A DNA stretch of 64,000 nucleotides from Acanthaster planci (taxonomy: Eukaryota; Echinodermata; Asteroidea; Valvatida; Acanthasteridae). A program made the translations under genes and the position numbers. Below the pieces are notes generated by a model that was given only the letters and a program-made list of their open reading frames with translations, ran no database searches and was not told the origin of the DNA. Location of the stretch: contig NW_019091356.1 in assembly GCF_001949145.1 (NCBI RefSeq), positions 4,179,211 to 4,243,210 of the forward strand, in the 5' to 3' direction. Positions 1 to 11,330 of the stretch are shown here, piece by piece; position 1 is the first letter of the stretch, and every line of letters begins with the position of its first letter.

Positions 1-841
1 TCAGTAGACTACTGTCAAAGAGATAATTTTAAAATTGCGTGAATGCGTTCATCACAATATACATACTTATGCATTTCAATTAACCCACAAGTCCACTTTT
101 TCGAAGGCTTCTCTCAAGAGAAACGATTTTTCATCTCTTCTTTTCAGTCGGCAAACTTTTACAACTCTTTTTTCATGTGTGAAATTACAAAATTGTATAA
201 ATCTACCCTACAAAACTGCTGAGGAAATATTAATAATTTGAAATGATCGTGTTAAATAGTATTTTTTTTCTTAAAGGATAATAAACATTAACATGTTTGA
301 TGGTCATGTCGAAATAAACAAATCTTGTGCTGACAAGTTTGACAAAGTGAACAAATCTGCATATATACTGTTGTAGTGTCTCTTGAAATCATAAAAAAAA
401 GATGTATGTGTAATGCATCGAAACTTTCACCCTGCTGATATGTTTTCAAAAATAGCTTTTTTTTCTAGGGGTATGTCATGTTCGGAAAGTTTGCTTCTGT
501 GGGATCCTCCACATAATGTATTATTTATATATTTTCTTCTGCTATACACTATACATGTATGCCCAATATTTTGTCGCGTGTGGAAATAAAGTGAGAGTGA
601 TTGAATAGTGGATTATTCATTCCATTTTATCATATTTTCTCCTTTGCAACTTCACTTAAACGTCATTTTGTATTAGTTTGGCTAATATATTCAATGTGGC
701 TTAATTAATTTTGATGTTCAATTTAAAATTAATGGCAACAAATTCGAAACGTTTTTCCCACGACCGCTGTTTTAACTGCGCGAGTTTGGCGTAGTTAATA
801 TTGGGTGACATCACAATATCTTGAAAAAGCGTGGGTTTTAT
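1..841. other. AT-rich region; possible 3' end of a plus-strand transcript
   Basis: This stretch has no convincing coding region. It is AT-rich with many T and A runs. A plus-strand AATAAA hexamer lies at about 587-592, followed by GTGAGAGTGATTGAATAGTGG. That would suit the polyadenylation end of a plus-strand gene lying to the left and converging with the minus-strand gene at 842. It also contains the region just 3' of that minus-strand gene, where I see no canonical minus-strand AATAAA, only weak variants. The transcript-end reading is inference from one hexamer and base composition. Confidence 0.25.
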
Positions 842-3800
842 CTAGATCGGTACGAACGATGGTGGCTGCTTTTCGTCCCGCTTAAGATCGTACATCTGGG
901 GTTGTTGCTTCTTGTCACCGGACCTCTCATCGTCGCCACCGTCAGAATCGGAGGAGTAGTCGTCATCTCCTTGGTAACCCTGCCCTTGCTCCTTCCTACC
1001 TCGGCTTCCTCTGGCAGCCACGTCCATGCTCTCCTCAAGGGCTAGAGAGGGAAAACTAAAACTGTCCTCAGGACTCAGCAGTGGCATGCTGTCTACACTC
1101 TCCCTCTTCAGGGCGTCCCAGATGGACCTCTCGTACCTACTCTGGAGGCTTCTGCCGAGAAGCAGCTCTTCATCGCGAAGAAATTTGGCAACCTTATTCG
1201 GTTGGAGACTTCCACCCAAGGCTCCATGTTTGTACCAGTAGTCTGGTATGTATCCACCGAGCCTTCCGAACTCCATCTCGAATTCACCGAAGTAGGGTTC
1301 GAAGGGAAAGCCGTAGTACATCAACTGGTCTGTGACGTCTTTCAATTTTCCCAACTCATGGAGAAGCTCCTCCATCCCGAGTCGTTCGCTCCGGACAATT
1401 TCGTTGAGGTAGGCGATCCTTTCCTTCAGCGATTTCCGTCTTTTCTGTCTGAAAATTGAAGAGGTAAAAGACAATGTTCCGGTGTTTTAAAGTGAGATTT
1501 GCACTACCTCAAAAATTCCCAGGACCGAGAAATTTGCTTAACAACAAACTTTAGATATACACAAGCATGTTATGCGAGGAACTCGAGGCGAGGCAAATAT
1601 CCTCTCAAATATCAATCAATCAGTTATTATTATTATTCGATGGGGTAATGCTTTACAAATTCCTTTCTATAATTTTAGAAACACATTGATACTGCTAATA
1701 CAAGTCGTAAGTGCTAGATTTGTGATGAATATGCAGCTTTTTTCGTTGAAACGTTCAAGCAGAATATTCCACCGATTCAGGCTTGTGTGCTGTTACTTGT
1801 GCGCCAAGGACGAGGATATTAAATCAGGATTTTGTCCGACTAACTTTTTGTTTGTACTAAGTATGCTTACCTGTAGAAAGATCCATTCAGCTTCATTTCC
1901 AGTCTGAGGTCCTCTGACAGGAGCCGGTGCTGATAATCCAGACTCTTTGTTTCTTCTTTCCACCCATGCGCTTTTTCTGTCAGCAGGGCTACCCTGGCTT
2001 GCAGCCTCCGTTTCAGGCGGTGGCTACCCCGGTACTTGGTCACCTCTCTGGCCACATTGTCTTTCATGACAGTCAGGAGCTTGAGAGCAGCCTGCTGGGT
2101 CTCCTTGCTCTCGATGAGCTCCTCCAACTTCTGGCAAAGCTTCTCCAGTTTTTTCTCCTGCCAGGAAAGCGGTCCGGACCCCCGCGACTCTTGTTCCTGG
2201 CGTTCCAAGTCATGCTCCAGGGTTAGAGTCTCCATGCTATCCTCTGTGCCCTGCATTGATACCAGGGCTTCTTTCGTATTGCGGGGAATGGGTTGCTCTT
2301 GATACTTTTCTTGGGCCGTTTTGGCGTTGGTTGATCTGGCTTGGGCAGGTGCTTTGGGCCTTACTTTGGCGTCGCCATCGTTGTGAATCGAAGGCATCTT
2401 GCCGTTTTCATTTTTAATCGGAGACGTGCTTTCCTGGTTCTTATTGACATCTTGATCCCTCATTTTCTTGCCCCTTGGTTGAGGCTGTAGGTCTGGTAAA
2501 CTAGCCCTTTTTGCAGCATCTTCTTCATCGGTTTGCCCTCCGCTGTTGTCCTCTGCTGCCTCGTCTTCACCATCTGCCTGGTATGTATGTTGTTGAGAGT
2601 CATTCCTTCTCTGTACCTCACCTCCTCGATTTCTAACTCTGGCCTTGTCTGTCGTGTTCTTGGTCATTTTGGATTCACTTGCCTGACTTTTTTGCGCCAC
2701 CCCCACTTGATTTTCCCCTCCCGCAGTTTCAAAATCGTCTGATTTAGACTCGGCCTTAGCTTTTCTCAATTTTTGGTTGGTACTCCTTTTCAGAGGCGAT
2801 CGATCGTTGGAATTATCGGGCTGCCTTTTTGCAAACGATTTGCCATTTTCGTGTTGGCCTTCTACGCCGGTTTCTCGTGTAGCCTCCGGCTTGGCATTTT
2901 TCTTGCTACCTCCTGATCTGTCTACGGACTTAGACATGTTGCTTCTCCCATGATTTCCAGGTTCTAGTGCAGGTGCTGGTTTATTGACGTATGAGGTTCG
3001 CTCCTTGTCCATGTCTGCGAGACTTTTTACCTTCTTTCGAACGTCAACGGGCTGTTTCGGCACTGGGTTGTTCTTGGCGACCTGTCGTGTGCTCTTTTGC
3101 GAAGCCTTGGACATTACCGATGGGGCATCCATCTCCGATGAAGATGACATCCCACTGTCGGATGCAGGGTTCCCGGCCAACTTTTGTCGAATGTGCTCGG
3201 CTTTGCACCACCAATCTCTAGCCAGATCCACCGACATTTCGCTCTTATTCAGCACGTCTGGAACCAACCTTAGAATGTTCTCGAATCGGTTGCAGTCCTT
3301 GAACTGACAAATGCGGTATGCCGACGTTTCGTCGAATAGAGTCGGGTCGATTTCAGACTCTCCAAGAAGCTCCTCCCAGTTGTTGACATTCTCTTCCAGA
3401 CTGTCCACATCAAGCGAGAGCTGTCGGCACAATTCCCCAACCTCCTTGATCAAGTCTGGTGACAGTCCTTGGCCTTGCCCCTTGACCAGACCCCCTGTCT
3501 TGACCTGCAGGTCTCGGAGACGTATGAACGAGCTGTCATAAAAGAACTCATACAGCACAGTGTAGATTCTGTCTTTGAAGGTCCAAGCCAGTCGGCGTAG
3601 GTCCTCTATGTACTCGAAGAACATCTTGAAGAACATCTTGCTTTTGTGCCTTTGAGGTGATGGTGGGATACTCTTTATGACGTCACGGAGGGCCCCGAGG
3701 GAATTCACGGTGAGGTTTTGTGGGATGACTGCCTGGAGGTGCCGGTAGAGTCGTTCGACAGAAAAGCTGTCAACTCGCCGCACTCCGGCTTTGAAGCTTA

Positions 3801-3852
3801 AGAGTTGCCTGTGCATGGCGTAGTTCTGTTTTGGCCTGCTTGCCCCTATCAT
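842..3852 (-). CDS. Unrecognised coiled-coil protein, two coding exons (about 862 aa)
   Basis: The coding sequence joins 3852-1871 to 1448-842 on the minus strand. The donor reads TACAG|GTAAGC and the acceptor CTCTTCAATTTTCAG|ACAG. The join splits an Arg codon (phase 2) and keeps one frame to the TAG at 842-844. The open frame starts at 3903 with only GTG codons, so I chose the ATG at 3852 (a second ATG is 11 codons on). Residues about 28-228 look folded and helical, with KMFFKMFF near 72-79 and a WW pair near 214-215. Residues about 229-553 are charged, K/E/S/Q-rich and probably disordered. About 543-705 is heptad-like coiled coil spanning the intron, with a basic patch QKRRKSLKER at 662-671. 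Residues 702-770 are rich in Y, F and G, and the C-terminus has an acidic DDDYSSDSDGGDDE patch. No signal peptide or membrane segment is seen. I recognise no family and assign no function; a structural or scaffold role would be a guess. Confidence 0.85.
1449..1870 (-). other. GT-AG intron of the coiled-coil gene (422 bp, phase 2)
   Basis: On the minus strand the intron opens with GTAAGC at 1870-1865 and closes with a pyrimidine-leaning tract and CAG ending at 1449. Both sites are near consensus. Splicing removes stop codons that otherwise close both exon frames, and the heptad-like helix continues smoothly across the join (NGSFYR then QKRRKS). The short open frame on the plus strand here has no coding character. 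I see no other gene inside the intron. Confidence 0.85.
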
Positions 3853-3890
3853 TTCATCGGGATTAGTCTGCAGAGGAATTACGGATCGAT
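3853..3890 (-). other. Splice-acceptor-like site upstream of the chosen ATG
   Basis: On the minus strand the sequence TAATTCCTCTGCAG|ACTAATCCC places a good 3' splice site with AG at 3869-3868, 15 nt before the ATG at 3850-3852. A stop codon (TAA) lies in frame just beyond the GTG at 3903, so the coding frame cannot continue far upstream in genomic DNA. Either a 5' UTR exon, or an upstream coding exon entering in phase 0 (giving TNPDEM before the chosen Met), is therefore likely. I could not locate that exon to the right. The site is seen in the sequence; its use is inferred. Confidence 0.45.
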
Positions 3891-4364
3891 AACAATTGGT
3901 CACTTAAATATCCCGAGCAATGAAACGTATTCCAAATACTTTGTAAAGTACAGCGTAGCAAAGCACATGACACGGCCTCCAGATTTACAACTCGATCTAT
4001 GCCTCGGGATCAGGGTTCAAAATTTCCAATGGGAAAACCAGGGCTGGATTTTACTAAATTACTGCTGATTGAAAAAAGCCTTGTATGCCCATCATATACA
4101 AGAGCACTAATAATACAAAGTTATGTTTACAACGAGGGTACCATGTCTTTGTTTTTCTTTTTTATTACTGAACAATGCAAAGTACAAATTATAAAGAGGT
4201 AAAGTCCCAAGAACTTTGTTATAACAGTGTTCCGCTGCATACGTAAGATGGAGTACTCAGTGTTGTGTTGGACTCGATTTGTATCCTGGCATTTCCGTTC
4301 AGAATTACGTCGGTTCTGGCTATAGACCACCGTCATTGGGCAACCATCTCTTTTTCTGCCATTC
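3891..4364. other. Upstream flank of the coiled-coil gene, no gene seen
   Basis: This is the flank 5' of the minus-strand gene's first recognised exon. It would hold part of an intron or the promoter, depending on whether the acceptor near 3868 is used. No TATA-like or CpG-rich promoter signature stands out, and no further exon can be supported. Confidence 0.3.
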
Positions 4365-4555
4365 AAAGCAATGTAACCAAATTGAGGGTACCCCCCAAAA
4401 ATGTCCAATCCGGGCCCTATACACACTCTAGACTCTTGTTACCTAACACATCCCCCCAGAAGTCTGTAAAGAATTCCTGAGATTCTGATCAAACAATGAC
4501 CAACACAAAGGGGGTGGGATTCTCTCCGCCCCATATCTTGCATCATATGGACTGA
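4365..4555 (+). repeat. Dispersed repeat, copy A
   Basis: This block aligns by eye with 25590-25775 in the same orientation. Shared anchors in order are AGCAATG...ACC, ATGTCCAATCC, ATACACACT, CTAACA, a run of C, GTCTG.AAAGAATTCCT, ACAATGACCAACACAA (16 identical bases), a G-rich run, TTCTCTCC and TCTTGCAT. There are several small indels, so the copies are old. I see no coding capacity, terminal repeat or target-site duplication, so its class is undetermined (SINE, MITE or a fragment of a larger element). Confidence 0.7.
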
Positions 4556-6543
4556 GGCTGGAAGGAGAAATAGTCTGTTCCCATTTATAAATACGGTAAG
4601 TTGTATTACTACTGCCAGTGGATATACAGGGGTCAAGACAAACATGGCAGTATCATGATCAAGGTCCATAATCTAGTGACGTTTCACTGATCACTCCTGA
4701 TGGCCTCCATAAATGCCGCTTACATTGTGTTAGGTTTGTGAGGGGCGACTGTCACAGAACAGTGGCTCTGCATAAAAACCGTCACAATGTTCGTTGCCAT
4801 TAAAGGGGCCACTGCACTGAACTAGTGATGGTGTGACCATGGCCACCGGAATTGGCTATAGGATCACTATAGTGTGTGCCCCTGAGCAAGAAAATTTATT
4901 GCAGTTTCCAAAGTACAGCTGTTGGGATGGTCGTGAAGGAAAGTGGCTTAAATCTGGAGACTTGTTTCAGTATCTGAGTGCTGGTTCAATGTGTTGGATT
5001 ATAGGATTGCATGTATTTTTTAAATTTATGTTGTCAATGTGGTCAAACGCTACTGTTTGAACGAAGGCACATTTGTAGTTTATCTAGCAACACGAAGACA
5101 AACTTCTGTGTACCAGGTAATAACATTGCGTGATAAAATGATACTTCAGAGTTTCATATTCATTTATTGTTACATATACATACTTTTATATCAAAATAAC
5201 GTGACAGAAACTTGCATATTGCCTTCACCGTTTTTACCAGCTGAGTAACATGCGATGGAATTCCTCTGCAGTTCTGACTCATTTATCTCTACATTAGCTT
5301 GGCATTGGGAAAATGAGGCAGGTCGTTCAGCGAGGCCAAATGCGTAGTTGCCACTGCCACGTCTATTGTGACAAGATTATTTTCATGAAAAATTTAATAC
5401 AGCGTCTAATTATCCTCACGAGCAATTTGCTGTTACCATGGTGATGCATCCAGCTTGTTTGTATGATTATGCATTTTTAACGGTTATGGCGTCCGTACTT
5501 GGATCGAGGACTAAGAATATTTTGTCAAAAGGAAATTATCAAATGACGAAACTGCTATACCAGTATCGAATGTGACTCATTATTTTTTTTAAATTTCTTT
5601 TGTACGTGACGGGAAAATCAACCAGATTTTGGCCATTTTAATGCTGGTATACTTACTTACTGGATGTTAAATATCTGCGAGAAGAGACCTTTTCCAAAGC
5701 AAATTTAACAGAACAGTTGCATTATCCCTTTCTCTATTTTGAGATGTGCTTGTTCGGTCTTTTACTACCTAGTATAGGAATTGTCTGTATCCAAAATCGG
5801 TTATCTTTGCGATGTTTTTCGTTCTGCCATACCAAATATGGGATTAGTTATCGTGTTGACTGTTACGCTTCAGTGCTCTCAGCTTAATTTATCATTTCCT
5901 TGACATGACAAAAGTGTATTTTACTACAGGAAACAGAACCCTGCTATTCGCGCCTTTACGAAGAGAGAGTGTCGTGTCAAGAGTTGGCCCTTTGAATCGG
6001 ATTAGGGGAAAATAAACTCTTGGACCGCATGTCTTGACCATTGGACGTTGCAATAAAATAATCTTGCACACTCGATGAAAATTATCGATAACAACTGCAG
6101 ATAGTATCACGGAGCATGGCGAAAGACAGATACAGCTCTCTTATTAAACGTGCTCCGTGTGTTACAAATCAATAACTCGTCGTCCCATGCCATTGGATTG
6201 CCGACCATTGTCTTCGTTGTGTTATTGGTATTAGCATTGGTTCAATAGCTGCACAGCCGAAATCATACATGATGTTGGTGTGTAATTACAATAATTCATT
6301 GTGGTATACTAAACCTTGAATTTATCACAGTCCAATTTAAAAGTGTGGTTATTTTAGCTTAAATATTTTAGTTTAAACTTAGTAGAAGGGGGAAATTATC
6401 TGTATCTTCTAGACCACCTTCCTTTGTATTGGTCATTTGTTATTTAAATATCGTAAAGGCGACTCATCTGATGAACGTCCTTGCTAATATGAATAAACTG
6501 CTGCAGAAGCATTAAATATACCCCTCTTCCAAACTAGATTTAG
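4556..6543. other. Intergenic stretch, no gene seen
   Basis: I find no open frame with coding character, no RNA gene and no repeat I can name between the dispersed repeat and the microsatellite. Short open frames here occur on both strands without splice context. Confidence 0.4.
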
Positions 6544-6650
6544 AAAACAAACAAACAAACAAACAAACAAACAAACACCCCAACAAACAAACAAACAAAC
6601 AAACAAACAAACAAACAAACACCCCCCCAAAAAAAAACAACAACAACTTG
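6544..6650. repeat. (AAAC)n microsatellite with CACCCC interruptions and (CAA)n tail
   Basis: Tetranucleotide AAAC units run from about 6544 to 6620. They are interrupted once by a CACCCC segment at about 6576-6582, and are followed by a C run, an A run and three CAA units ending near 6647. The near-repetition of the interruption (CACCCC, then CACCCCCCC) suggests duplication of a block by slippage. The tract should be highly length-polymorphic. Confidence 0.95.
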
Positions 6651-9600
6651 AGTTTAGATCTTCCCCAACCTCAACCCAAAGAGAATGGAGCTACAGAATC
6701 TACTAGAGACCTCGGGTCGAGAGTAGTGTTCTTCATCAACCCGACGAAAGGTTTTGATCAAGCGTTGCTCTTCTCTATGCAACATCAAACACTCTTATCT
6801 TGTAGCATGCTTGTCTTTGCGTTTGTGTGTTATGTTACGCTTAACTAGCCATGGATATTACCCGTCGAACCATAATTCATCACTGCCTACAGTTTACTGC
6901 CAAAATAATAATTTCTACACCCTAGCGTCGATGTGCTTCGTGTAATTATTCGTGTGCTATTTACACGTACCAACAGTGATCAAAATATTTTGCTTCCAAC
7001 AGTACAGTGGAAGGGACGAATGTTTTTTTTTAAAGATCCTTTTAAGAAATTGTTTGCAAATATTTGCACAGTATTGTTTCATCTGAAATAGATCACAGCT
7101 AAATAATATTCGAACTGCGCACGCAATCACGAAAAACCTATGTTGATTTCTTAGTTGGGATTACTAACAAATAACAGGCAGGATAAATTTCACAAAATAA
7201 GGAATAACTCACGTAGTACGTGGCGAAGTAGCCATCCATGATGACGTCCTTCGTTTTGGAGATGTAAAAAATGCAGAAGGAGGTGGTTTAAGTTACCCAG
7301 CGGTAAGCTATCAGATAGGTGCGAACGCACTGTGGTTGATTTAATATCGCGCAACAAAGTGGCAATCGTCGACTGCCTCCCACACTATTTTAAGTCTCAT
7401 CAGATGTTTGGATTGCCATGGCAACTGCTCAGACAACAATGCAAACAATGGCAAGTCACCACCTGGTTGCCACGGTACGGGGATTTGTCTGGTGTTTCTT
7501 CTCTGTCGAGTTGGAAAGTGGGTGGTACCCTTTTGTAGCAAGATTATTTCTTGACCAAAATATAAACTCATTTTATAGGCTGTTGCCAATTCCTTAGACA
7601 CTGATGCTTTTGTCCTGCCTGTCTGTCGATTTAACAGCGCCCCCTACCCTCTCTTTGTGTTTTTCAAAGGGATTCAAAACAAATTATAGGCCTATTACCT
7701 GCATAAACATCTAGTGACTGCGTGGATTCAAAGAGGGCGCTCATTACATGGAACTGCATATTGAGCGGCACCGTACCAGATAGCCGCCAGACTAGATATT
7801 CTCACGTTACTTATCAGTATGAATGATAGTCCGAGAGTGAGCAAGTGTCACAGGTAATATCGTCATTTTATAACCTTACCCTGTTTTCAGGCCTTGTCTG
7901 TTGCCACGTTTTCTTTTTAATGCAGGCGAATCAGATAAAGCTGTCCTGGTTGATATGCTCAAATTAGAAGTACAGGAAAACTCAATTTTACGATGATACA
8001 TGTACCGGACGACATTCGGAAATCCAGTTCAGTGGCCGGTGAGTACATTTTTATCTAGAAAACGAATGTGGAAGTTGGTCTGGTTGCAGAGTTTCTAGGT
8101 TATCGTATTAAAGTGTTTGCAAAGAACAAGTCGATATTTGATGGAAGATTCACTCGTAAAAAGATTCACTTCCTTTTAAAAGAGGAAGAGATGCAGAAAC
8201 CAATGCAGTGCACATCCTAAACCATTCTCCTTAAAATAGGAAGAAGTCGAAAGTTATTAATTTAGTTGAGTATGGAATTCCCCATCGGAGGTGGTTCATG
8301 TTTTTCTCTCGGATTTCCTGTTGTTGCACAAAGCAACAGTATTCAGATGTTCTTCGACGTCTCCCATTGACACTGACAACATGCAGTGACCCTCCCAAAT
8401 ATTTACATGGTGATAAGTCATGGAACAAAGTTAAAAACCTGTACCTATCACCTGTGATGACGGGCAAACTCCTTGTCGTTAGAATATCGTCTATACCCCC
8501 AGCGTTTGTACTGCTCCGTCGTGAATTGCCTCACGATATCAGGTTTGTAGAACTGTCATTCCAGATTACTTTACTCGAATACTCTTTGCAATACTCTGCA
8601 ACCCTTGTACTCCTTGACACGCTCTTGGATATGACACAGGGCTGTGGATAATTGTTCTCCAACATGTTCGCTCTGAGAAAAGGTGTGTGTACAGGATAAA
8701 AAAAAACCGTCATTATGTTGTGAGCGGAATGAATTTGGCCGGTCACCTGAGGCTAAGCTTGACGCTATCATGTTTGTAAAGATGTATGAACCAAAACCTC
8801 GATTGTTTCATCGTCGCAAAATCACGTCAATATATATTGTTTATAAAATGTTTGGATGATTTTCATCTGCGTGGATGCCTCAAGATGTCGAACACCTAGC
8901 CAGATGCATGCCAACCCTGACGAACCAGACCCCTGCGGAAAGACATTGGAATCCAATATATCAGGGCATCATGAATTGGCTGTATACATGAATTGAAGGC
9001 GGTCACAGTTTGCAAGCATTACACATTACAGCTTTAGGTTTGTTCCAATCGAGAACGGATTCGTGAGAAGCCCTAGGCAGGTCACGCCCCGTCGTCAACC
9101 TGATGTTTGGTAATGTTGCACTACATCGTGTATTTAAGGTACCATCGGAGTGGGAAAACGCTGAAATTTACATTAAAGTGGATTTTTTGGGGGTAGGGGT
9201 GTTAAAAAGTCAGTAAATTACAAAATGATAACAGAGTAGGCCTATATGCAGATATTGCAAGAGGTGCGTGTATGGTTTTCTGAACTTTTTTTCTCTTCAA
9301 AGGGCTACAGTGATTTGGGTCAAAATTCTGACAATATACCATTTCAATAAATTAATGTCATTGCACTCTGAAAACTTAAAGTGCAAGGACACACTTAGGA
9401 GTTACACTCTCAGGTATTGGGGAGAATGTCGTCGGCCAACCACATCTACGCTACTGACATGCAGCAGCCAATCGGTGTCCGCAACACAAGATTGCCACCT
9501 CGCGCAGAATATTTCTGTACACAACACGGGCCAGTGCTGGGGACGCTGTCTACGCGTCCCAAACACGGTCGGCGTAGCCCGAGGCTGACTAGACTACAGC

Positions 9601-9830
9601 CAAATGCAGACGCGGGTGTGAAGAGACGTGAAGCGAGATGACTTGTCGCGCTTAAACCATGTCTGTGTCTGTCGTCGTATTGTGTGTTGAACGGGAAGGT
9701 GAGCTGATCATTCTGTCCTTTCTCGGCTAGAAAAAAATCTTTATGTCTCAGGAGCCGTGACTGTTAATTGAGAGAAGGCAAATTACATCTTTTGTTAAAA
9801 ATCATGGGGGAGGGTGCTGTTGATGGAATA
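6651..9830. other. Intergenic stretch with isolated splice-like signals
   Basis: No gene can be supported. Two spots have exon-like signals that could arise by chance. At 7926-8038 (+) a segment is flanked by TTTTCTTTTTAATGCAG and GTGAGT. At 7213-7239 (-) a strong-context ATG opens nine codons (MDGYFATYY) that end on GTGAGT. Neither has a partner exon that I can identify. Confidence 0.3.
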
Positions 9831-9860
9831 AGACACGAACCACCAGTGAGGTTCGTGTCT
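9831..9860. repeat. Perfect 11-bp inverted repeat (hairpin) with 8-nt loop
   Basis: AGACACGAACC at 9831-9841 is exactly complementary to GGTTCGTGTCT at 9850-9860, with loop ACCAGTGA. The flanks do not extend the stem, so it is too short for a typical microRNA precursor. No T run follows on either strand that would suggest a Pol III terminator. Function unknown. Confidence 0.8.
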
Positions 9861-10402
9861 ACCTACCTCAGAGAATCCTTGTGTCACCAACGTATTGATT
9901 CTTTATCAAACTCGATCGTAAAATATATATGTAGTCACATACTCCTTGAACTGCTCGGTAAGGACATCGTTGCTCTGGATGGAGAAGCTTTGGGTATTTA
10001 AACAAAATTGGCTGTCATTCAAGTTGATCAGTTCCTGAAAAATGGAAACAGCAGCAGCCTTAAGAGTAAGAATGGCTCAGAGAAAACACGTTGGTGAGGA
10101 CAGAAGCAATTTTAGTAGAAATTGAGCGTCTTGGTCACCTTTAACATTGCAGGGAATGGCCTGCCTTTTTAGCGTCATAAACGTGAACTCAGTCAAAATA
10201 TGAAGCTGTTCATTTTCTATAAGCAATGAAAAGCCCAATCCTGCATTCGACGACAATTATTAATTGGCTGATCTATGGAGAATGGAAAACAGGTGCCTGG
10301 TGAGTTATGCACTACTTTCTAGAACCCGCTCAATTTACCGCCAGAGTTGGAACGCGCCTCGGTAAAAGATTATGCAGTCATGATTTCTAGTTGCGTGATT
10401 GT
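9861..10402. other. Intergenic stretch, no gene seen
   Basis: I see no coding region, RNA gene or repeat here. It abuts the 3' end of the LINE copy, so its right part is the presumed insertion flank. Confidence 0.4.
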
Positions 10403-11330
10403 GGTTGGTTGGTTTATTTCAATACGTCACAATTAGAACATAAAGAAACAATGTTATTACAGAATGAATAGGAGATGATGAATGGCAGATGCCAGACAGA
10501 AAGCAAAGGCTTGTTCATGGCCTGCGTGGTTCCTTATTTGTCACAATAATATTCATATGCATCTGTAATTACAAGATGAAGGAGAGAGAGATAATTTAAG
10601 AAAGTAAAGATAACTGACGGTACAGCTGAACGAGAGAATTAAGCAAAGATTTTGATTGTCATAACATCTCAGGAAGTGAACACAAATCTGAATATGACTG
10701 CTTCATTATTAATTAAAGATATAAAGATTGTTGTCAAATTTAATATTAGGATACCCAGATGATATTTGTATACGTTGAAAATTGATAGGGTGTTCAGCTT
10801 CTGGAATAGCGGTTCGGTATGGTCTCTAGGACCAGATTTTGTAATAACCTGCAGCGATTTTTTTTGTAACAGTAATCATTTATTCATAGAGGTTAACGGA
10901 GAGTCTCCCCAAACTAACAATCCGTACTGAGGACGGGCCAAAGCTAGGGTATTATAAATAGAAAGTAGTGCATTTGTTGGCAGTATGTACTTCAACTTGC
11001 GCAAAATCCCTAGTATACGTGAAACTGACATGTGGATCTGCTGGTACTGCAGTTTCCAGTTAAGACCTTTATCAATAACACCAAGAAATTTGAAGGAACT
11101 TACTTGACTTATTTCTAAATTATTAACGTATGCATCGACAGTACTATTCATATCGGTATCAGAGAACGGCATATAACACGTTTTTGTTTCATTGATAGAA
11201 AGCCGATTACTTTGGAACTAATACGAAATGCGATGTAATTCTTTGTTTAAAGTATCGACTACTTTGTTTATGGTAGTGCGGTGTGGATGTGCCGCAATAT
11301 CATACATTCTGGCAGGTGTTGTCTTGTTTG
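10403..11330 (-). mobile_element. 5'-truncated Jockey/CR1-type LINE copy
   Basis: Read on the minus strand, the copy carries the C-terminal end of a non-LTR reverse transcriptase, then about 260 bp of 3' UTR. It ends in GAAATAAACCAACCAACC, with AATAAA at 10418-10413 and three AACC units to 10403. A 3' end made of a polyadenylation hexamer plus a short tandem repeat, together with loss of the 5' end, is the usual form of dead LINE insertions. No endonuclease or ORF1 is present. The left limit of the RT homology, near 11300-11330, is blurred by a probable frameshift. Clade is inferred from motif style only. Confidence 0.8.
10672..11310 (-). pseudogene. Degenerate LINE reverse transcriptase, C-terminal portion
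   Basis: One frame read from about 11310 to 10672 shows RT thumb-region hallmarks: LNKELHRIS, SNRLSINETKTCYM, FKFLGVIDKGLNWK, SRILGILRKLKYILP, YNTLALARPQYGLLVWG, and after the break DHTEPLFQKLN. The frame has a TAG at 11220-11218, where the family normally has Trp (context IS-Y-stop-FQSN), and a TGA at 10878-10876 inside the segment NK-stop-LLLQKK. It closes at TGA 10671-10669. The FLGV-D motif looks one residue short. Upstream of about 11310 the frame loses similarity, suggesting an indel before the catalytic motif. The copy cannot encode an active enzyme. Confidence 0.85.

Noticed and set aside
4127-4669. Minus-strand open frames as upstream exons of the coiled-coil gene
   Set aside because: They lie partly in the dispersed repeat, have no donor in the right phase, and do not resemble the protein's composition.
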